From Chitinophaga alhagiae (lineage in GTDB: Bacteria > Bacteroidota > Bacteroidia > Chitinophagales > Chitinophagaceae), in the NCBI RefSeq assembly GCF_003568665.1, contig NZ_QXMH01000004.1, positions 166,942 through 230,941 on the forward strand: a DNA stretch of 64,000 nt, in the 5' to 3' direction. Numbering within the stretch: the first letter of the stretch is position 1; the number at the start of each line of letters is the position of its first letter. A model generated the notes under the pieces. The model saw only the letters and a program-made list of their open reading frames with translations. It was not told the DNA's origin and did no database searches. Position numbers and translations under genes: made by a program. This document shows positions 8,140 through 17,100 of this stretch, one piece after another.

Positions 8140-9945
8140 ATGAAAAAGATACTTATAGCTGCCCTGCTGGCAGTGACCATATACGGAACAGGGGCCTGTA
8201 ACAAGGAATGGCTGAAGCCGGAGCCCCTGTCTTTTTACGAGCCGGACCTCACCTATACAGACGCCGCCTCCATGAAGGCAGCGCTGGTGGCCTGCGCGCG
8301 TAACGCAAGAATTGAATATTATGGGGACAACCCGCCCATATTGACGGAAATGGTCTTTTCCGAAGTAACAGTAGAAGGCACTACAGACAAAAGCGGCCCG
8401 GCGCAAGACCTCAACCTGCTCATTACGCCAGACGGCGCCAACTTCAACAATGCAGACCGCGCCCGCATCTATTACTACTGGAACGAAGGCTATAAAGGCA
8501 TCAAATACGCCAATACCGTTATTGAGCGTATAGACAATGCCCAATACAGTTCCCAGGCAGAACGCAACGCCATACTGGGCGCCGCCTACTTTCACCGCGC
8601 GCTGCGCTACTACCGGCTCACCCACCAGTTCGGGGATGTGCCGGCCCTCATGAAAGAGATCAACGCGCCGCAGCTGGAGTTCTACTCCACCAAACGCGAT
8701 GTGATACTGGAATACATCAAAAAAGACCTGGATTCCGCCAAAGACTGGCTGCAGGATAACGTAGCCCGCGGCGAAGTGACCAAAGGCGCCGTGCTGCACC
8801 TGCTCACCAAGGTAAACCTGGCCCTGGGCAAATTTGACGAAGCCATTGCCAGCGCCAGCGCCATCATTAACGGCGGGGCCTATGCGTTGATGAAACAGCC
8901 CTTTGGCGCTACCAAAAAGAACGTGATCTGGGATTTGCACCGCCCGGAGAACAAATCATTGGGAGAAAACAAGGAAGGCATCTTCATGATCGTTGACCGG
9001 TTCGGAGATGGCGGTTACGACGGCGGCATGCGCATCATGCGGCAGGCGGTGCCTTATTGGGGCACCAACATCAACACGCCCTCCGGCCGCAAGGGCACCA
9101 ATGACAACGTGAACCCGGAGTTCATACAATCCAACCTGTACGGGCGCGGTATTGGCCGTTGCAGGCCCACCAACTACAGCCAGTTTGAGCTGTGGACGGA
9201 CCCTAACGACCTGCGGCACGCCAAAGGCAACTGGATGACCATGGAAGACCTGGTATACAATGAGCCTGGCCTCAAGAACAATAACGACGCTTACTACCTG
9301 AAACCGCTGCAAATGCGCAATGCCAGCGGCGGCCTCCTCTGTACAGACACCATCCGCTGCTGGTTTGGCTGGCCGCATTACAAGGTGTTCATACCAGACA
9401 CGGAAAACTCCCCCATGCAGGGCGGCCACTCCGACTGGTACATGTTCCGCCTGGCGGAAACCTACCTGCTGCGCGCGGAAGCCTACTACTGGAAAGATGA
9501 CCCGGCTGCCGCCGCGGCAGACATCAACCAGGTGCGCGAGCGCGCCCTGTGCGCCCCCATTACAGCGGCAGAAGTGAACATCGGCGCCATACTGGATGAA
9601 AGGGCCAGGGAGCTGTTTTACGAAGAGCCCCGCAAAACGGAGCTGACCCGTATTTCCTACATTTTTGCCAAAACCGGCAAAGCCGCCTACAACGGGAAAG
9701 TATATACGCTGGAGAATTTTTCCGATAATAACTTCTTTTATGACCGTGTGATGGAGAAGAACAACTTTTACAGGAATGGCACTGTGACCAACCATGGTGA
9801 CAAATACACCATCAGCCCGTATCACGTGCTCTGGCCTGTGCCCTCCAACTCCATACAGGGCAATACTTACGGCATCATTAATCAGAATAAGGGATATGTG
9901 GGGTATGAAGGCAACCGCCCGCCCCTGGACAACATTCCTGAATAA
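8140..9945 (+). CDS. SusD/RagB-family nutrient-binding lipoprotein
   Basis: A 601-residue surface lipoprotein with signal peptide and lipobox YGTGAC (C20). The N-terminal tetratricopeptide-like helices typical of SusD cover about 30-330 (AERNAILGAAYFHRALRYYRLTHQFGDVP is the conserved helix that follows the ligand-binding region). The C-terminal part has the RLAETYLLRAEAYYW motif and ends PSNSIQGNTYGIINQNKGY, close to the consensus PxxEIxxNPxLxQNPGY end of the family. It caps the SusC at 4997 and binds the glycan outside the cell. It lies 23 bp after susC in the same operon; an intrinsic terminator follows at 9966. Confidence 0.95.
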   Translation: MKKILIAALLAVTIYGTGACNKEWLKPEPLSFYEPDLTYTDAASMKAALVACARNARIEYYGDNPPILTEMVFSEVTVEGTTDKSGPAQDLNLLITPDGANFNNADRARIYYYWNEGYKGIKYANTVIERIDNAQYSSQAERNAILGAAYFHRALRYYRLTHQFGDVPALMKEINAPQLEFYSTKRDVILEYIKKDLDSAKDWLQDNVARGEVTKGAVLHLLTKVNLALGKFDEAIASASAIINGGAYALMKQPFGATKKNVIWDLHRPENKSLGENKEGIFMIVDRFGDGGYDGGMRIMRQAVPYWGTNINTPSGRKGTNDNVNPEFIQSNLYGRGIGRCRPTNYSQFELWTDPNDLRHAKGNWMTMEDLVYNEPGLKNNNDAYYLKPLQMRNASGGLLCTDTIRCWFGWPHYKVFIPDTENSPMQGGHSDWYMFRLAETYLLRAEAYYWKDDPAAAAADINQVRERALCAPITAAEVNIGAILDERARELFYEEPRKTELTRISYIFAKTGKAAYNGKVYTLENFSDNNFFYDRVMEKNNFYRNGTVTNHGDKYTISPYHVLWPVPSNSIQGNTYGIINQNKGYVGYEGNRPPLDNIPE

Positions 9946-9965
9946 CGTGTGATGCATGGGCAAGA

Positions 9966-10000
9966 AAAAAGGCGTGCCGCTCAACCGGCGCGCCTTTCTT
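9966..10000. terminator. Rho-independent terminator after susCD
   Basis: GGCGTGCCG (9971-9979) pairs with CGGCGCGCC (9986-9994) with one G-U pair. It is flanked by A6 upstream and TTTCTTTTTT downstream, so it can work in both directions. It separates susCD from the oxidoreductase gene. Confidence 0.8.
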
Positions 10001-10052
10001 TTTTATTCCCTTCGTTCATTAACTTTTGTATTTTAGAGAACAATTCCATGTC

Positions 10053-11411
10053 ATGACACAGTTCAACATCAACCGCCGCCACTTTCTCAAAGGCGCCACT
10101 GCTTCCCTTGTGCTTTCTTCCTTAGGCGCGCACGCGCTGGATTTCCTGCATCCCGCCAAAACCCTGCGGGTAGGCCTCATCGGCGCCGGCTGGTACGGTA
10201 AAAGCGACCTGTTCCGCCTGATACAGATAGCGCCGGTAGAAGTGATAGCGCTTTGCGACGTAGACAGCAACATGCTGAAAGAAGCCGGGGACATGGTGAG
10301 CAAACGGCAGAAATCCGGCAAAACGCCGCGGCTGTACGCCGATTACCGGAAAATGCTGGCCGAGCACGAACTGGACATTGTGCTGATAGGCTCCCCGGAC
10401 CACTGGCACGCGCTGCAGGCCATTGAGGCCATGAAGGCCGGAGCGCATGTGTACGTGCAGAAACCCATTAGTGTAGACGTGCTGGAAGGTGAGGCCATGG
10501 TGGCCGCCGCCCGCAAATACAACCGCGTGGTGCAGGTAGGCACCCAGCGCAAAAGCACGCCCCACCTTATAGACGCCAAAAAGAACATTATAGATGCCGG
10601 CCTGCTGGGCAAAGTATCTCATGTAGAACTGTGCTGCTACTACCACATGCGCGCCAACGGCAACCCGGCGGTGCAGGCAGTGCCTGATTTCCTGGACTAC
10701 GAAATGTGGACAGGCCCCGCGCCCCTCCGCCCGTACGACGGGTTGCCCCATACCCGCTGGTGGCGTACGTTTATGGAATACGGCAACGGCATTATGGGAG
10801 ATATGTGCATTCACATGCTGGATACCGCCCGCTGGATGCTGCAACTGGGCTGGCCCAAACGCATCAGCTCTACCGGCGGCATTTACGTGCAGAAAGAAGG
10901 CAAATCGAACATTGCGGATACGCAAACCGCCCTGTTCGAGTATGACGATCTTACCTGCGTGTGGCAGCACCGCACCTGGGGCACGCCGGTTGACCCGGAT
11001 TACCCCTGGGCCATGAAAATTTTTGGGGACAAGGGCACCCTTATGGCCAGCACCATGCGGTACGATTTTGTGCCGCAGGGCAAGGGCGAAAAGATCCATA
11101 AAGACGTGGTGTACGAAAAAGAAAAATACCCTGAAGATGTAAATGAGCCCCGTATAGAACTGAACGCGGCACCCGCCACCCGCCTGCACATGGTCAACTT
11201 CCTGGAGGCCATTGCTAAAAACGGCAGGCCCATAGCGGATATTGAAGAAGGCCACATTTCCACCGCCAGCTGCATTATTGCCAACCTCTCCATGCAAACC
11301 GGCCGGCCGCTGGTGTATGACCCAACTCAAAAGATCATTGTAGGGGACCGCGAAGCTACCGCGCTCTTGCAGCGGCCTTACCGGCAGCCGTGGCAGCACC
11401 CGGCAAAATGA
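10053..11411 (+). CDS. Tat-exported Gfo/Idh/MocA-family oxidoreductase
   Basis: A 452-residue NAD(P)-dependent sugar oxidoreductase family member. The N-terminus NRRHFLKGATA is a twin-arginine signal, so the folded, cofactor-loaded enzyme would be exported. The Rossmann domain begins RVGLIGAGWYG; the usual EKP motif of the family appears as VQKP (about residue 137), and a GDMCIHMLDTARW segment carries the conserved catalytic-face histidine. The ATG at 10053 is chosen because it starts the Tat peptide; an upstream in-frame start at 10026 (TTG) would add nine residues before it. A terminator separates it from susCD, but proximity suggests that it processes the same glycan. Family members oxidise or epimerise sugars, or hydrolyse glycosides by transient C3 oxidation (GH109-like). 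The exact reaction is unknown. Confidence 0.9.
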   Translation: MTQFNINRRHFLKGATASLVLSSLGAHALDFLHPAKTLRVGLIGAGWYGKSDLFRLIQIAPVEVIALCDVDSNMLKEAGDMVSKRQKSGKTPRLYADYRKMLAEHELDIVLIGSPDHWHALQAIEAMKAGAHVYVQKPISVDVLEGEAMVAAARKYNRVVQVGTQRKSTPHLIDAKKNIIDAGLLGKVSHVELCCYYHMRANGNPAVQAVPDFLDYEMWTGPAPLRPYDGLPHTRWWRTFMEYGNGIMGDMCIHMLDTARWMLQLGWPKRISSTGGIYVQKEGKSNIADTQTALFEYDDLTCVWQHRTWGTPVDPDYPWAMKIFGDKGTLMASTMRYDFVPQGKGEKIHKDVVYEKEKYPEDVNEPRIELNAAPATRLHMVNFLEAIAKNGRPIADIEEGHISTASCIIANLSMQTGRPLVYDPTQKIIVGDREATALLQRPYRQPWQHPAK

Positions 11412-11415
11412 GCCA

Positions 11416-13356
11416 TTACCGTATCAGCGTTACCGTACCCTGGCGGCTGAAGCGGCGGCCCAGGTAATCCACGCCCTGCACCATCCACACATATGTGCCC
11501 ATGGCGGCGGGCTGGCCTTTGAGCGTACCGTCCCAATACTGTTCCAGGGATTGGGTGGTGAATACTTCCCGGCCCCAGCGGTCCCACACCCTGAAAAAGT
11601 CCAGTTGCGGCACGCCCGGCGCTACCACCCGGAAGCGGTCGTTCACCCCGTCGTTATTCGGCGTAAAGGCGGTAGGCACATAAAATTCGGGGCCGGTGTA
11701 TGCTTTTACCGCAATATCGTCTTCATCCCTGCAACCCTCCGGAGAAGTAACCGTTACCCTGAATACCTGGTCTTTTTCCAGCTGCGCCAGGGGGTCTGCA
11801 ATATGGGGATTGCTGAGGCCCGTGGCCGGTTGCCAGGTATAGTGCAGGCCTTCTCCATTGGCGGTGGCATTGAGCTGCAGGGGCTGGCCTTTGGCCACCA
11901 GCGTGTCCCTGCCGGCAAAGAGCTGCAGGTCTATTACCGCAACATGCGCGTCTGCCGCCGCCGCCGCGCAACCGTTGCTGCTTACGGCGTGCAGCCGGGC
12001 GGCATGTTTTCCGCCGGCCGCATAGGTATAGGATACATGCTGGTTGCGCAAGGTATCACCTGCCTCAAAGGCCCAGTACCATTCCGCTATGGCAATGGCG
12101 GGCGTTTCATTGACCCCATTGAACTCCACCGCGTCACCGATGCATACATTACGGGCGTGCGCGCTGACAACGGGAGAAGGGAAAACGCGCAGCAGCTTGT
12201 TCACCTTGCCCGCGCAGCCTTCCTTGCTCACCACTTCCAGCTCCACGGGGTAGTCTCCCGGGGTTGTGTATGGCGCAACGGGGTGCTGCGCCGCGGCCGT
12301 TTGGCCGTTGCCCCAGTTCCAGCGCCATGTTTCCAGGGTGCCCACGCTCACGGCGGAAGCATCTTTCATTTGCTGCGGGTCTCCCAGGCACAGCTGCCCC
12401 GGCGTAAAATCCGCCACGGGGTAAGAACCAATGGTAACGGTGCTTCTCAGCGTATCGGAAATACAGCCGCTGTTGTCTTCTATCACCAGCTTCACATCAT
12501 ACAAACCGGGAGCGGCGTAAAGATGCGGGGCCGGCTGGGCGTCTGAAGAAATGGTGCCGTCCCCGAGGTCCCAGCGGCGGCGGGTGATCACGCCGAAGGA
12601 GCTGGAATTGTCAACGAATTTCACCGGCGTACCGTCGCACAGTATCTGCCCGCCGTCAAACGCATAGTCCGGCCGCAGCGCCGCGCAGAACTGCTGCACG
12701 TTGGAAGAGCCGCCGGTAGAGCCGGCAAAGCCCCAATACACCAGCGGGTCGTTGCCGAAAATATCCTGCACAATATCCTTTTGCACGGTAAGCCGCACCT
12801 CCCCGTCTACGCTCACTTCCAGCGTATGGGTGGCCGCGTCCCATTTAACGCGGAACAGGTGCCAGTTGCAATCTTCAATATTCTGGTTGCCTTCCACCAG
12901 CATCACCGGGCCGGCCAGGTTTTCCGGCGCAAGGTGGTCGGAGATGCCGTTCATCTGGATAGCCAGGTGGTCCCAGGGGGGATCGTTCTCCCCGTTATTC
13001 TGGTAAGTGTCTATCAAAATGCCCAGCGATGGGGAGATGCCCGCAAAACCCAGGCCCTGCCCGGTAGCGCCCAGGTTGGTGCCCTCGGTTTGCAGAATGA
13101 AGCCGATACCGTCCGCCCCGCTGCCGTCTTTGCAGCCCAGGTTCACATCAAATACATAATTGAAAGATCGGGAGAGGTCTATCTTGTTCTTGTTCCAGAC
13201 GGTGCCGCTGGTGTTCTGCACATCTTCCGTCAGCACATAACAATTACACGTCCGCTGCGTGGCAGCGCCATTCAGGATGTAAGGCTGCTGTAACTGGGCG
13301 GGGGCAGATCCGTAAAGGAACAGGATACAACTCAACAGGCAGAAAACACTTTTCAT
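11416..13356 (-). CDS. Secreted lectin / PKD / CHU_C (type IX secretion) surface protein
   Basis: A 646-residue modular exported protein. The signal peptide ends near residue 21 (SAPAQ). Residues about 22-230 resemble an L-type (legume-like) lectin domain: GADGIGFILQTEG, LGILIDTYQN and a strand-rich fold. At least two PKD-type domains follow (ITRRRWDLGDGT; ETWRWNWGNGQT; IAEWYWAFEAGD). The last 85 residues are a CHU_C/gliding-motility-associated domain: VPTAFTPNNDGVNDRFRV ... FRVWDRWGREVF, the type B sorting signal of the type IX secretion system. It is probably a surface adhesin or carbohydrate-binding protein. Its stop is 4 bp from the convergent oxidoreductase gene. I see no enzymatic domain. 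Confidence 0.9.
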   Translation of the reverse strand: MKSVFCLLSCILFLYGSAPAQLQQPYILNGAATQRTCNCYVLTEDVQNTSGTVWNKNKIDLSRSFNYVFDVNLGCKDGSGADGIGFILQTEGTNLGATGQGLGFAGISPSLGILIDTYQNNGENDPPWDHLAIQMNGISDHLAPENLAGPVMLVEGNQNIEDCNWHLFRVKWDAATHTLEVSVDGEVRLTVQKDIVQDIFGNDPLVYWGFAGSTGGSSNVQQFCAALRPDYAFDGGQILCDGTPVKFVDNSSSFGVITRRRWDLGDGTISSDAQPAPHLYAAPGLYDVKLVIEDNSGCISDTLRSTVTIGSYPVADFTPGQLCLGDPQQMKDASAVSVGTLETWRWNWGNGQTAAAQHPVAPYTTPGDYPVELEVVSKEGCAGKVNKLLRVFPSPVVSAHARNVCIGDAVEFNGVNETPAIAIAEWYWAFEAGDTLRNQHVSYTYAAGGKHAARLHAVSSNGCAAAAADAHVAVIDLQLFAGRDTLVAKGQPLQLNATANGEGLHYTWQPATGLSNPHIADPLAQLEKDQVFRVTVTSPEGCRDEDDIAVKAYTGPEFYVPTAFTPNNDGVNDRFRVVAPGVPQLDFFRVWDRWGREVFTTQSLEQYWDGTLKGQPAAMGTYVWMVQGVDYLGRRFSRQGTVTLIR

Positions 13357-13489
13357 GAGCGGACATGCAGACGTTCAGACAAGATAAAACATCTTTGCCT
13401 GAAATCCGGGTTATCCTATGAAAAAGTCTAAATTCGCATGCAGCACTATTGTTGATCCGTGAAACGGATATGCAAACGCGATCAAGTTT

Positions 13490-14638
13490 ATGGAATGGAC
13501 CAATACCGCCACATACCAGGCAGCACAAAAAGTATCTGCCGATATTGAAGCACATTTTACCAGGCACCTGCAAACGGGCCGGGAGAACGGTGAGGAAGAA
13601 CTGGCCACCGTGCCCGGCAGGGAACATATTGAGCTGATGATAGACGTGGCCTTCTGGGCCAGCCTGCGGCGGGAAGAAGGCATTCCCCCGCGCATATCCA
13701 TGGCCTTCCTGCACCCATCGCAGGCGGGCAAACCGCTGCTGTTCGAGTTCCGCATTCCCCTTACCGCCAAAGCCCTTACCAAGCTGGCCCCGGGCGTTGA
13801 ACGCCCCGGTGTGCACATCGGCATATGGCACGATGAAGAAGGGCTTTACATCTGGGGCACCACCATCCAGCTCCCCAACTTCTGTTTTGTGCTGGATGTG
13901 TCCGAACCGGGCCTGCTGGTAGTAAAACACCGCCGTGCCGCGGGTTTGGGCAAATTTACCAATGTGGCGGTACTGCGGGGGGACCAGGTGAAAGTGGTAG
14001 ACGAGACCTGCGGCGTGAACATGGATTGCCCCGGCATACTTACCTCCCTGCTGGGCATCAACGCGTCCCCCTTATGGAACCACCCGGTGAACGTACTGAT
14101 ACAGATCGCCGTATCCATGCGCGCGCACAAGCGCGGCGGCATACTGCTGGTGGTGCCGGCAGGCGGGAACAACTGGAAAGATTCTATTGTACATCCCATG
14201 CAATACCCTGTGTCTCCCGCTTTCTCAGGCGTGGCGGACCTGATCCGGAAAGACAGCAACATTGTGAGTGAAATTTACTGGCAGAACGCCCTGCGGCGGG
14301 AAGTAGACAACGTGACCGGCCTCACGGCCGTTGACGGCGCCACCATTATCAACTACCAGCATGAGCTGCTGGCGTTCGGCGCCAAAATAACCCGCTCCTT
14401 CAATTCTACCGCCGTGGAAGAAGTGCTGCTCACAGAGCCTGTAATAGGCGGCAGTCCCGCCCTGCTGCACCCCTCCCGCATTGGCGGCACCCGCCACCTT
14501 TCCGCCGCGCAGTTTGTGCATGACCAGAAAGACGCGCTGGCGCTGGTGGCCTCGCAAGACGGGTATTTTACCGTGTTCTCCTGGTCTGCGCCCCGGCAAC
14601 TCATTATGGCGCACCGGATCGATATCTTGCTGCTTTGA
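13490..14638 (+). CDS. DisA-N-like (DACNV-type) putative sensor protein
   Basis: A 382-residue cytoplasmic protein without signal peptide or membrane segments. The C-terminal third looks like a diadenylate-cyclase (DisA_N) fold: a strand with DGA (D282-G283-A284, in LTAVDGATII), then a LLAFGAKI strand, and about 50 residues later GGTRHLSA (T334-R335-H336-L337), followed by DALALVASQDGYFTVFS, which matches the strand after the active site in c-di-AMP synthases. The N-terminal 270 residues have no relative that I recognise. True cyclases carry DGA and RHR; here the last arginine is leucine, so activity is doubtful. It fits the 'probable sensor domain DACNV' proteins of Bacteroidota. It stands alone, divergent from the lectin gene. 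Fold assignment is moderately sure, function unknown. Confidence 0.7.
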   Translation: MEWTNTATYQAAQKVSADIEAHFTRHLQTGRENGEEELATVPGREHIELMIDVAFWASLRREEGIPPRISMAFLHPSQAGKPLLFEFRIPLTAKALTKLAPGVERPGVHIGIWHDEEGLYIWGTTIQLPNFCFVLDVSEPGLLVVKHRRAAGLGKFTNVAVLRGDQVKVVDETCGVNMDCPGILTSLLGINASPLWNHPVNVLIQIAVSMRAHKRGGILLVVPAGGNNWKDSIVHPMQYPVSPAFSGVADLIRKDSNIVSEIYWQNALRREVDNVTGLTAVDGATIINYQHELLAFGAKITRSFNSTAVEEVLLTEPVIGGSPALLHPSRIGGTRHLSAAQFVHDQKDALALVASQDGYFTVFSWSAPRQLIMAHRIDILLL

Positions 14639-14699
14639 GGCAGCGTAATATGCCGCTGCAGGGGCCGCCAATATCCCGGTGTTCCAATGTCCATATCAC

Positions 14700-15239
14700 C
14701 TACCCCTTCAGCTCCTCCACCGCCTCACCCAGCCGCCGGATGCGCCTGTTCCACAACGCCGCCAATATGATAAACTGGATGACCGTTGCCAATACCACCC
14801 AGCCCAGGATGATTTCCTTTTCCACCGTGAAAGTAATGGTGTAGGTAAAGAACAATAAAATACAGGCCATGCTCAGTACCCGGAGCGCTACAGACAATAT
14901 GGCAAATGTTTTCAGCTGCCGCAGCCTGGCCGCCAGCGCCTGCTGCAGGCCCGCCGCTTTCACCGGCCGCTTGGCGTTGAAGTACCCGGCCAGCCCATGC
15001 AGCACCACCAGCAGCACACCGGCCACCAGCAAGGCGTTTAGCCAGAAGGGGCGGCGGTGCCCGTCAAACATGTTGTAATACACGGCCAGGAAGATGCTGA
15101 ACAGCAGGCTTTCGATGATAACCTGCCGCCGCAGCTGTTTCAGTACCGGATGTTGCCCTTCCTGCAACATGCCGCGTAATTCCTGCGGTTGTTTTTCACT
15201 GCCCGGCAAATGCTGCCAGGCTGATCTTAATGCGTCCAT
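14700..15239 (-). CDS. Four-helix inner-membrane protein, partner of ECF sigma factor
   Basis: A 179-residue protein with a soluble N-terminus (about 1-40) and four hydrophobic segments (about 45-60, 66-86, 110-132, 140-160), ending in a charged tail. The ATG lies inside the end of the sigma factor gene (13-bp overlap), so the two are translationally coupled. This arrangement is common for ECF sigma factors paired with membrane-bound anti-sigma or sensor proteins in Bacteroidota. There is no recognisable zinc anti-sigma motif (HxxxCxxC), so the anti-sigma role is inferred from position only. Confidence 0.7.
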   Translation of the reverse strand: MDALRSAWQHLPGSEKQPQELRGMLQEGQHPVLKQLRRQVIIESLLFSIFLAVYYNMFDGHRRPFWLNALLVAGVLLVVLHGLAGYFNAKRPVKAAGLQQALAARLRQLKTFAILSVALRVLSMACILLFFTYTITFTVEKEIILGWVVLATVIQFIILAALWNRRIRRLGEAVEELKG

Positions 15240-15697
15240 ATTTTTGCGAGTTTTTGTTTGATGCGGTTAAGCCTCACGCCCACGTTGTTTTCAGTGATGC
15301 CGGTGATGGCGGCTATTTCGCGGTAGCTGAGGTCTTCCAGGTAAAGGGCGATGAGCGCTTTCTCCCCGTTGTTCAGCTTTTTGAGCGCCTGCAGCAGTTC
15401 TTCCTGCGCCGGGTTGCCCGGCCCCGGGCCCACGGCATGCTCGGGCAGCACGGCCGTATAAACAATGCGCGGCTGCTTTTTGCGGTAGGCGGCAATGGCC
15501 GTGGTAAGGGCCACGCGGTACAGCCAGGTGCTGAAGCCGGCGCGGCCGCTGTAGCCGGGCAGCGATTTCCAGAGCTGGTACACAATTTCCTGGAAAAGGT
15601 CTTCACGGTCCTCCCGGCTATCCCGGTAGAGCCTGCATATTTTGGCAATGATACCCTGGTGTTGCCCTATCAGGGCTATAAACTCCGTTTCGTTCAT
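15227..15697 (-). CDS. ECF-type RNA polymerase sigma factor
   Basis: A 156-residue sigma-70 family group 4 factor. Region 2 covers about 8-75 (KICRLYRDSREDREDLFQEI, with the core-binding DLFQEI helix), and region 4 about 100-155 (LSYREIAAITGITENNVGVRLNRIK, the -35-recognition helix-turn-helix). It forms a two-gene operon with the overlapping membrane protein and is divergent from the AAA+/TPR pair. There is no FecR or SusC partner here, so it is not a nutrient-uptake switch of the type seen at 33-34 kb and 52 kb. Confidence 0.93.
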   Translation of the reverse strand: MNETEFIALIGQHQGIIAKICRLYRDSREDREDLFQEIVYQLWKSLPGYSGRAGFSTWLYRVALTTAIAAYRKKQPRIVYTAVLPEHAVGPGPGNPAQEELLQALKKLNNGEKALIALYLEDLSYREIAAITGITENNVGVRLNRIKQKLAKIWTH

Positions 15698-15783
15698 ACA
15701 GGGTGATTAGTTGCGGGAAATGTAAAAAACTTACAGCAGGCAGAAAAAAGGTCAGTGATTTTTATTCTATATTGAGCACAGAT

Positions 15784-17100
15784 ATGACGCAAAGTACAAT
15801 AGACAGTTTAAAGGAAGCCCTCCGGCTTTCGCCGGAGAACGTGCCGCTGCGCCTGCATTTGGCGGAAACGCTGCTGCAGCTGGACCGCCTGGATGAGGCG
15901 GAGAAAGAATACCGGGAAGCCCTCTCCCGCGAAAACAACGAGAAGGGCCTGATGGGCCTGGCCACCGTGTATTTCAAAAAAGAAGCCTACGCTACCTGCA
16001 ATGTGATACTGGAAGACATGCTCAAGCAAAACCCGGACAACCTGAACGTGCTGGTGCTCTACGCCCGCTCCTCTCTCCGGGAAAATGCCTGGGAAAACGC
16101 GCGAGACACTTACCAGCACATCCTGCAGCTCCACCCCGGCTTTACCGATGCCGAGCTGGACGCCAAGCTGCGGGTGAAGGGCCTCTACAACCCGGAAGAG
16201 GAGGAAGAAGGCGAAGAAGACGACCTTTCCTTCTTCATGCAGAAGCCAGACATCAACTTCTCTCACGTGAGCGGCATGGAACAGGTCAAAAAAGAGATCG
16301 ACATCAAGATCATACAACCGCTCAGGCACCCGGACCTCTACAAGGCCTACGGCAAAAAGACCGGCGGCAGCATATTGCTCTACGGCCCTCCCGGCTGCGG
16401 AAAGACCATGATAGCCAGGGCTACGGCCGGCCAGGTAAACGCGCCGTTCATTTCCGTTGGGCTGAACGAGATACTGGACATGTGGGTGGGCAACAGCGAA
16501 AAGAACCTGCACAACATTTTTGAGTATGCCCGCAACAATACGCCCTGCGTGCTCTTTTTTGACGAAATAGACGCCCTCGGCGCCAGCCGGAGTGACATGA
16601 AGCAGTCCGCCGGCCGCAACCTCATCAACCAGTTCCTACAGGAGCTGGACGGTGTGGAGCATACCAACGAAGGCATCCTGATACTCGGCGCCACCAACCT
16701 GCCCTGGCATCTCGATCCCGCCTTCCGCCGCCCCGGCCGCTTTGACCGGATGATATTTGTGCCCCCGCCAGACCAGCCGGCCAGGAGCGCCATGCTGCAA
16801 AGTAAATTAGCAGGAAAACCTATAGAAAATATTGATTTCGAACAACTTGCCAAGAATACGCCTGAGTTCTCCGGAGCGGATATTGAAGCGGTGATAGATA
16901 TGGCGATTGAAGAAAAACTGGAAGCCTCTTTCAAAGACGGCATTCCTCAACCGATCAAAACAAAAGACCTGCTGGGCGCCGTGAAAAAACATAAGGCCAG
17001 CACCCGGGAATGGTTTTCCATTGCCAAGAACTTTGCCCTGTACGCCAATGATTCCGGGCTGTATGACGACATCCTTCATTACCTGAAAATCAAGAAATAG
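15784..17100 (+). CDS. TPR-AAA+ ATPase
   Basis: A 438-residue protein. Residues about 1-130 are tetratricopeptide repeats (SLKEALRLSPENVPLRLHL, DEAEKEYREALS), followed by an acidic linker (EEEEEGEEDD). Residues about 155-410 form an AAA+ domain of the FtsH/Cdc48-like classic clade: Walker A GPPGCGKT (201-208), Walker B FFDEID with D260/E261, and RRPGRFDR for the arginine-finger helix. The start at 15784 matches the first TPR helix; the in-frame upstream ATG at 15703 overlaps the divergent promoter region. No protease or substrate-processing domain is visible, so it is a TPR-tethered remodelling ATPase. The stop codon abuts the ATG of the next TPR gene, implying that they work together. Confidence 0.9.
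   Translation: MTQSTIDSLKEALRLSPENVPLRLHLAETLLQLDRLDEAEKEYREALSRENNEKGLMGLATVYFKKEAYATCNVILEDMLKQNPDNLNVLVLYARSSLRENAWENARDTYQHILQLHPGFTDAELDAKLRVKGLYNPEEEEEGEEDDLSFFMQKPDINFSHVSGMEQVKKEIDIKIIQPLRHPDLYKAYGKKTGGSILLYGPPGCGKTMIARATAGQVNAPFISVGLNEILDMWVGNSEKNLHNIFEYARNNTPCVLFFDEIDALGASRSDMKQSAGRNLINQFLQELDGVEHTNEGILILGATNLPWHLDPAFRRPGRFDRMIFVPPPDQPARSAMLQSKLAGKPIENIDFEQLAKNTPEFSGADIEAVIDMAIEEKLEASFKDGIPQPIKTKDLLGAVKKHKASTREWFSIAKNFALYANDSGLYDDILHYLKIKK

Noticed and set aside
13471..13484. TGCAAACGCGATCA as a LacI site
   Set aside because: Only the left half resembles the pattern; the right half does not pair, and the neighbouring gene is not a carbohydrate gene.
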